Below, piece by piece: positions 60,494-64,000 of a stretch of DNA of 64,000 nucleotides (position 1 is the first letter of the stretch; each line of letters opens with the position of its first letter). The notes under the pieces are model-generated. The model had not been told where the DNA came from and did not search any database. It saw only the letters and a program-made list of their open reading frames with translations. The stretch spans positions 364,324 through 428,323 of the forward strand of contig NZ_CVQP01000001.1 of assembly GCF_001040705.1 (NCBI RefSeq), written 5' to 3'. The stretch is from Rhodococcus sp. RD6.2 (GTDB lineage: Bacteria; Actinomycetota; Actinomycetes; Mycobacteriales; Mycobacteriaceae). A program made the translations under genes and the position numbers.

Positions 60494-60534
60494 GCATCGG
60501 CCGAGTGGCCTGCCCGGTAACCGCCCGTTCGACG
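60472..60534. terminator. Inverted repeat overlapping the lhgO 3' end
   Basis: Arms 60472-60490 and 60516-60534 share the GAACGGGCGGT core and its complement with the hairpin at 59221-59283, with two mismatches. The left arm encodes the end of LhgO. It lies between convergent genes and may stop both. Confidence 0.6.
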
Positions 60535-60558
60535 GAGACGATCAGCTCAGGCGCTGGA

Positions 60559-61776
60559 TCAGCTCAAACGCTCCAGCACCATCGCCATGCCCTGGCCGCC
60601 GCCGACGCACATGGTCTCGACGCCGAAGGTCTTGTCCTGCTCACGCAGGTTGTTGATCAGCGTGTTGGTGATGCGGGCGCCGGTCATGCCGAACGGGTGA
60701 CCCAGGGCGATCGCGCCGCCGGAGACGTTGATCTTGTCCTCGTCGAGGTCGAGCGCGCGGGCGGAGCCGAGCACCTGCACCGCGAACGCCTCGTTGATCT
60801 CGTACAGGTCGATGTCCGAGGTGGTCATCTTCGCGTAGCCGAGGGCCTTCTTGACGGCCTCGATCGGGCCCAGGCCCATGATCTCGGGAGACAGGCCGCT
60901 CGCGGCGGTGGCGACGACGCGCGCCAGCGGGGTCAGGCCGAGGGCCTTCGCCTTGGTGTCGCTCATGATGACGAGCGCGGCCGCGCCGTCGTTGAGCGGG
61001 CAGGCGTTGCCGGCGGTGACGGTGCCGTCGGGACGGAAGACCGGCTTGAGCTGGCTGATCTTGTCGTAGCTGGTGCCTGCGCGCGGGCCGTCGTCGGTGG
61101 ACACGACGGTGCCGTCGGCGAGGGTCACCGGGGTGATCTCGTTGGCGAAGAAGCCGCGGTTGATGGCCTCCTCCGCGCGGTTCTGGCTGCGAACGCCCCA
61201 GTGGTCCTGGTCCTCGCGGCTGATGCCGGTCAGCGAGGCGACGTTCTCCGCGGTCTGGCCCATCGAGATGTAGATGTCGGGGGTCAGGCCGTCCTCGCGG
61301 GGGTCCTGCCACGCGACGCCACCCTGTGCGGCCAGCTCGGTGCGGGCCTGCGCGTCGGCGTACAGGGCGTTCTTGGTGTTCGGCCAGCCGTCGGCGGTGC
61401 CGGTGGCGAAGGACGAGACGGACTCGACGCCCGCGGAGATGAACACGTCGCCCTCGCCCGCGCGGATGGCGTGCATGGCCATCCGGGTGGTCTGCAGCGA
61501 GGAGGAGCAGTAACGGTTGACCGTCACGCCGGGGAGGAAGTCATAGCCGAGAGTGGTGGCGACGACCTTGGCGATGTTGTAGCCGGACTGGCCGCCGGGC
61601 TGGCCACAGCCCATCATCAGGTCGTCGATCTCGGTGGGATCAAGCTCGGGGATCTTCGCGAGCGCTGCGGCGACCATCTGGGCGGCCAGGTCGTCGGGGC
61701 GAATGTCCTTGAGCGATCCCTTGCCTGCGCGGCCGATCGGCGAGCGCACGGCGGAGACGATGACTGCCTCGGGCAT
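60559..61776 (-). CDS. Acetyl-CoA acetyltransferase (thiolase)
   Basis: Thiolase of 405 residues, counterpart of mycobacterial FadA3. The nucleophile Cys is in NRYCSSSLQTTRMA near residue 90; the other catalytic motifs are NEAFA near 345, GGAIALGHPFGMTGAR near 370 and CVGGGQGMAM near the end. AGGAG nine bases before ATG 61776 sets the start. Catalyses thiolysis of 3-ketoacyl-CoA or the reverse condensation. The sequence TCAGCTCA, containing the stop, is duplicated just downstream. Confidence 0.94.
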   Translation of the reverse strand: MPEAVIVSAVRSPIGRAGKGSLKDIRPDDLAAQMVAAALAKIPELDPTEIDDLMMGCGQPGGQSGYNIAKVVATTLGYDFLPGVTVNRYCSSSLQTTRMAMHAIRAGEGDVFISAGVESVSSFATGTADGWPNTKNALYADAQARTELAAQGGVAWQDPREDGLTPDIYISMGQTAENVASLTGISREDQDHWGVRSQNRAEEAINRGFFANEITPVTLADGTVVSTDDGPRAGTSYDKISQLKPVFRPDGTVTAGNACPLNDGAAALVIMSDTKAKALGLTPLARVVATAASGLSPEIMGLGPIEAVKKALGYAKMTTSDIDLYEINEAFAVQVLGSARALDLDEDKINVSGGAIALGHPFGMTGARITNTLINNLREQDKTFGVETMCVGGGQGMAMVLERLS

Positions 61777-61877
61777 GAGTACTCCTTCGTTCTGTGAGCT
61801 GTCTGTGTGTGAGAGGTGACAGCGGGGGTCCGGTGTGACGTTACGTGGGGATGCCGCAGGTCTCGGCATGCGGTCGC

Positions 61878-62888
61878 TCATCCACCCGGGCGCAGCGGTG
61901 CCATCTTCTCCGCGGTACGTCCCGCGGGGGTGTCGTGGGCGGCCGGTTCGCCGTCCCGATTGCGCCGGAACAGCGCTGTGGCGCTGCTGATCCGCGACGT
62001 GAGGCGACTGGACTCGGCCACCGCTGACACGGTGGGAAGTGTCGGGAGTGGGCCACCGTCCCACTCGCCGAGTGCGGCCGCGAGTACGGGCAGCAGTTGC
62101 CGGGCCGCCAGCTCGTACCCGGCCGCCGACGGGTGGAACTGGTCGGGGGAGAACATCGTGTCCGGGGCGGCGAGGAATTCGGGGGCGAGCAGATCGGCAA
62201 GGGGGACCGGGTGCCCGCCCGACGACAGCACGGCCGAGGTCTGGGCACGGGCGAGCAGATGCCCCCATTCGCGGACCACGGTCCGCAGGGGTTGGGGGAT
62301 CGCCGTCACCACACCCAGGTCGGGGCACGTCCCGACGACCACAACGGCGCCCGCGCTGCGGAGCCGGGCGACTGCGGCACCGAGCCGCCGTGCCGACGGG
62401 TAGATCCCGTTCTTCGCGGTGACGTCGTTGGCGCCGATCAGGATCACCGCCGCATCGGGCGGCGGACCCGCCACGAACATCGCGTCGACCTGGCCCGCCA
62501 GCCCCTTCGACGTGGCACCGCCGATTGCCTTGGTGCTGAGCCTGATTCGCTTCCCGGTCTCCTCGGCCAGTCCGCGTGCAAGCCGAACGCCGGGCACCTC
62601 ATCTGCGGAGGCGCAGCCGACGCCCGCAGCCGTGGAGTCGCCGAAGATCATCAGGTGCAGGTCGAACGGGACTCCGCGACGCCACGGAACGGGCGCGTCG
62701 GCGCCCGCGACGTGGATGCCGTCCGCCTCCGGTGGTTTGGCCACATTGCGGCCGATCACCCCGCGTGCGGCACCCGCCTGTCCCATCAGATAGGTGTAGG
62801 CAAACCACGACGCCGTGCCTGCGGACGACCCCGCGACGGCCGCCGCTGCACCGGCCTTCGCGGCCGTTCGCCACCTGGTGGTACCCAT
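61878..62888 (-). CDS. SGNH/GDSL-type secreted esterase
   Basis: Hydrolase of 336 residues, counterpart of mycobacterial Rv1075c. The N-terminus (AAKAGAAAAVAGSSAGTASWF) is hydrophobic and could be a signal or anchor. Block I FGDSTAAGVG near residue 86 supplies the Ser, block III GANDVT near 142, and block V DQFHPSAAGY near 270 the Asp-His pair. GGAAGG before ATG 62888. A 60-residue polar tail follows the domain. It may act on short acyl esters of the envelope; transcribed with the thiolase or independently, 101 bases upstream of it. Confidence 0.88.
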   Translation of the reverse strand: MGTTRWRTAAKAGAAAAVAGSSAGTASWFAYTYLMGQAGAARGVIGRNVAKPPEADGIHVAGADAPVPWRRGVPFDLHLMIFGDSTAAGVGCASADEVPGVRLARGLAEETGKRIRLSTKAIGGATSKGLAGQVDAMFVAGPPPDAAVILIGANDVTAKNGIYPSARRLGAAVARLRSAGAVVVVGTCPDLGVVTAIPQPLRTVVREWGHLLARAQTSAVLSSGGHPVPLADLLAPEFLAAPDTMFSPDQFHPSAAGYELAARQLLPVLAAALGEWDGGPLPTLPTVSAVAESSRLTSRISSATALFRRNRDGEPAAHDTPAGRTAEKMAPLRPGG

Positions 62889-63007
62889 CGCTCGCCTTCC
62901 GGTCGAGGTGGCAGCTGACACCGACGAATCTAGTCGGAATCCGTACCCGTCGCCGGGCCATCGGAACCAGGTGTTGCCGACGACGTGGGCTCTGGGACGA
63001 TGGGGGT

Positions 63008-64000
63008 ATGCGCATCGCGGATCACGTCGTCGACCTCATCGGAAACACGCCCCTGGTGAAGCTGAACTCGGTGGTTGCATCAGGCTCCGGCCTGGTTGCG
63101 GCGAAGATCGAGTACCTGAACCCGGGTGGCAGCTCGAAGGACCGCATCGCCGTCAAGATGGTCGACGCGGCCGAGGCATCCGGTCAGCTGAAGCCCGGCG
63201 GCACGATCGTCGAACCGACGTCCGGCAACACCGGTATCGGTCTCGCGCTCGTCGCCCAGCAGCGCGGGTACAAGTGTGTTTTCGTATGCCCCGACAAGGT
63301 CAGCGAGGACAAGCGCAACGTCCTGAAGGCCTACGGCGCCGAGGTCGTCGTCTGCCCGACCGCTGTCGCGCCGGAACACCCGGACAGCTACTACAACGTC
63401 TCCGACCGTTTGGTGAAAGAGATCCCGGGCGCCTGGAAGCCGGACCAGTACTCCAACCCCGGCGGCCCGGACAGCCACTACGAGACGACCGGCCCCGAGA
63501 TCTGGCGTGACACGGAAGGCAAGGTCACGCACTTCGTCGCAGGCGTCGGTACCGGCGGCACGATCACCGGCACCGGCCGCTACCTCAAGGAGGTCTCGGG
63601 CGGAAAGGTGAAGGTCATCGGCGCCGACCCCGAGGGATCGGTGTACTCCGGCGGCACCGGACGCCCCTACCTCGTCGAGGGCGTGGGCGAGGACTTCTGG
63701 CCCAGCGCCTACGACCCGTCCATCCCGGACGAGATCATCGCCGTCTCCGACGCCGACTCGTTCGACATGACGCGACGCCTCGCCCGCGAGGAGGGGCTGC
63801 TGGTCGGCGGCTCCTGCGGCATGGCCGTCGTCGCGGCTCTCCGGGTCGCGGAGCGCGACCCGGACGCGGTGGTCGTGGTGCTGCTCCCCGACGGTGGTCG
63901 CGGCTACCTCTCGAAGATCTTCAACGACAAGTGGATGGCGTCGTACGGCTTCCTGCGCACCCCCCTCGACGGCAGCAAGGCCGCTGAGCCGACTGTCGGG
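63008..64000 (+). CDS. cbs: Cystathionine beta-synthase (3' end outside window)
   Basis: PLP enzyme of the transsulfuration pathway condensing serine and homocysteine. 331 codons are visible and the frame is open at the window end. PLP Lys in NPGGSSKDR near residue 44, PTSGNTGIGLA near 73, and the phosphate-binding GVGTGGTITGTG near 180 are intact. The length and the SYGFLRTPL segment at the end of the catalytic domain indicate that C-terminal CBS domains follow outside the window, as in the mycobacterial Rv1077 counterpart. Divergent from the GDSL esterase gene. Confidence 0.95.
   Translation, partial: MRIADHVVDLIGNTPLVKLNSVVASGSGLVAAKIEYLNPGGSSKDRIAVKMVDAAEASGQLKPGGTIVEPTSGNTGIGLALVAQQRGYKCVFVCPDKVSEDKRNVLKAYGAEVVVCPTAVAPEHPDSYYNVSDRLVKEIPGAWKPDQYSNPGGPDSHYETTGPEIWRDTEGKVTHFVAGVGTGGTITGTGRYLKEVSGGKVKVIGADPEGSVYSGGTGRPYLVEGVGEDFWPSAYDPSIPDEIIAVSDADSFDMTRRLAREEGLLVGGSCGMAVVAALRVAERDPDAVVVVLLPDGGRGYLSKIFNDKWMASYGFLRTPLDGSKAAEPTVG

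Noticed and set aside
60280-61797. Plus-strand open frame of about 500 codons over the thiolase gene
   Set aside because: Antisense to a thiolase with all catalytic motifs; the translation is Gly/Ala/Arg/Asp-rich without recognisable features.

Overview
The window is high-GC chromosomal DNA from an actinobacterium of the order Mycobacteriales, most likely Rhodococcus or a close relative. The evidence is gene order: mfd-mazG, then a lytic transglycosylase lipoprotein-eno-FtsB/DivIC-like-DUF501-Ppx/GppA, then thiolase-GDSL esterase-cystathionine beta-synthase. These match, from memory, the Mycobacterium tuberculosis blocks Rv1020-Rv1026 and Rv1074c-Rv1077. The sequence alone does not prove the genus.

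Bases 1-4201 hold the 3' part of mfd and mazG. Between mazG and the transglycosylase gene (4202-38876), where M. tuberculosis has two adjacent genes, lies a surface-polysaccharide locus of about 35 kb. Its core is a tightly coupled plus-strand run (8750-25656): pyruvyl transferase, chain-length determinant with a decayed kinase domain, Wzy-like polymerase, five glycosyltransferases, heparinase II/III-like protein, NAD-dependent epimerase, AlgD-like GDP-mannose dehydrogenase, Wzx-like flippase and a YdcF-like protein. Before it lie a secreted polysaccharide lyase, an AsnB-like amidotransferase and a class III aminotransferase. After it comes a nucleotide-sugar tailoring block (25623-31173): two C-methyltransferases, RmlC-like epimerase, NAD-dependent epimerase, PIG-L deacetylase and glucose-1-phosphate cytidylyltransferase. 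The initiating polyprenyl-phosphate sugar transferase closes the locus at 37267. Together these predict an acidic, pyruvylated, Wzx/Wzy-made exopolysaccharide containing mannuronic acid and perhaps a branched sugar.

Embedded in the locus is a possible signalling operon (31446-37154): two GyrI-like small-molecule-binding paralogues, an acyltransferase-like unknown, a ThiF/E1-nitroreductase fusion (Rv1355c-like) and an intact GAF-GGDEF-EAL c-di-GMP enzyme (Rv1354c-like). This is the least understood part of the window.

Downstream of the eno block, a tRNA with a UAA anticodon (43278-43351) serves as the left end of a decayed integrated element of about 4.1 kb. A 26-bp perfect copy of the tRNA 3' half lies at 47466-47491. 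The element carries a replication-initiator-like gene broken by an amber codon, a frameshifted DUF2637/Spd-like gene, small membrane proteins, a lipoprotein and two copies of a conserved hairpin leader. No integrase is visible.

The rest holds a minus-strand block of ESX-like and DUF1023 secretion-associated genes (47552-51092), a TetR-controlled DUF1304/oxidoreductase pair, a DUF35 protein, two M23 endopeptidases with structured leaders, nitroreductase, RsmC-like methyltransferase, Bax inhibitor-1 protein, L-2-hydroxyglutarate oxidase between two related inverted repeats, thiolase, GDSL esterase and the 5' part of cystathionine beta-synthase.
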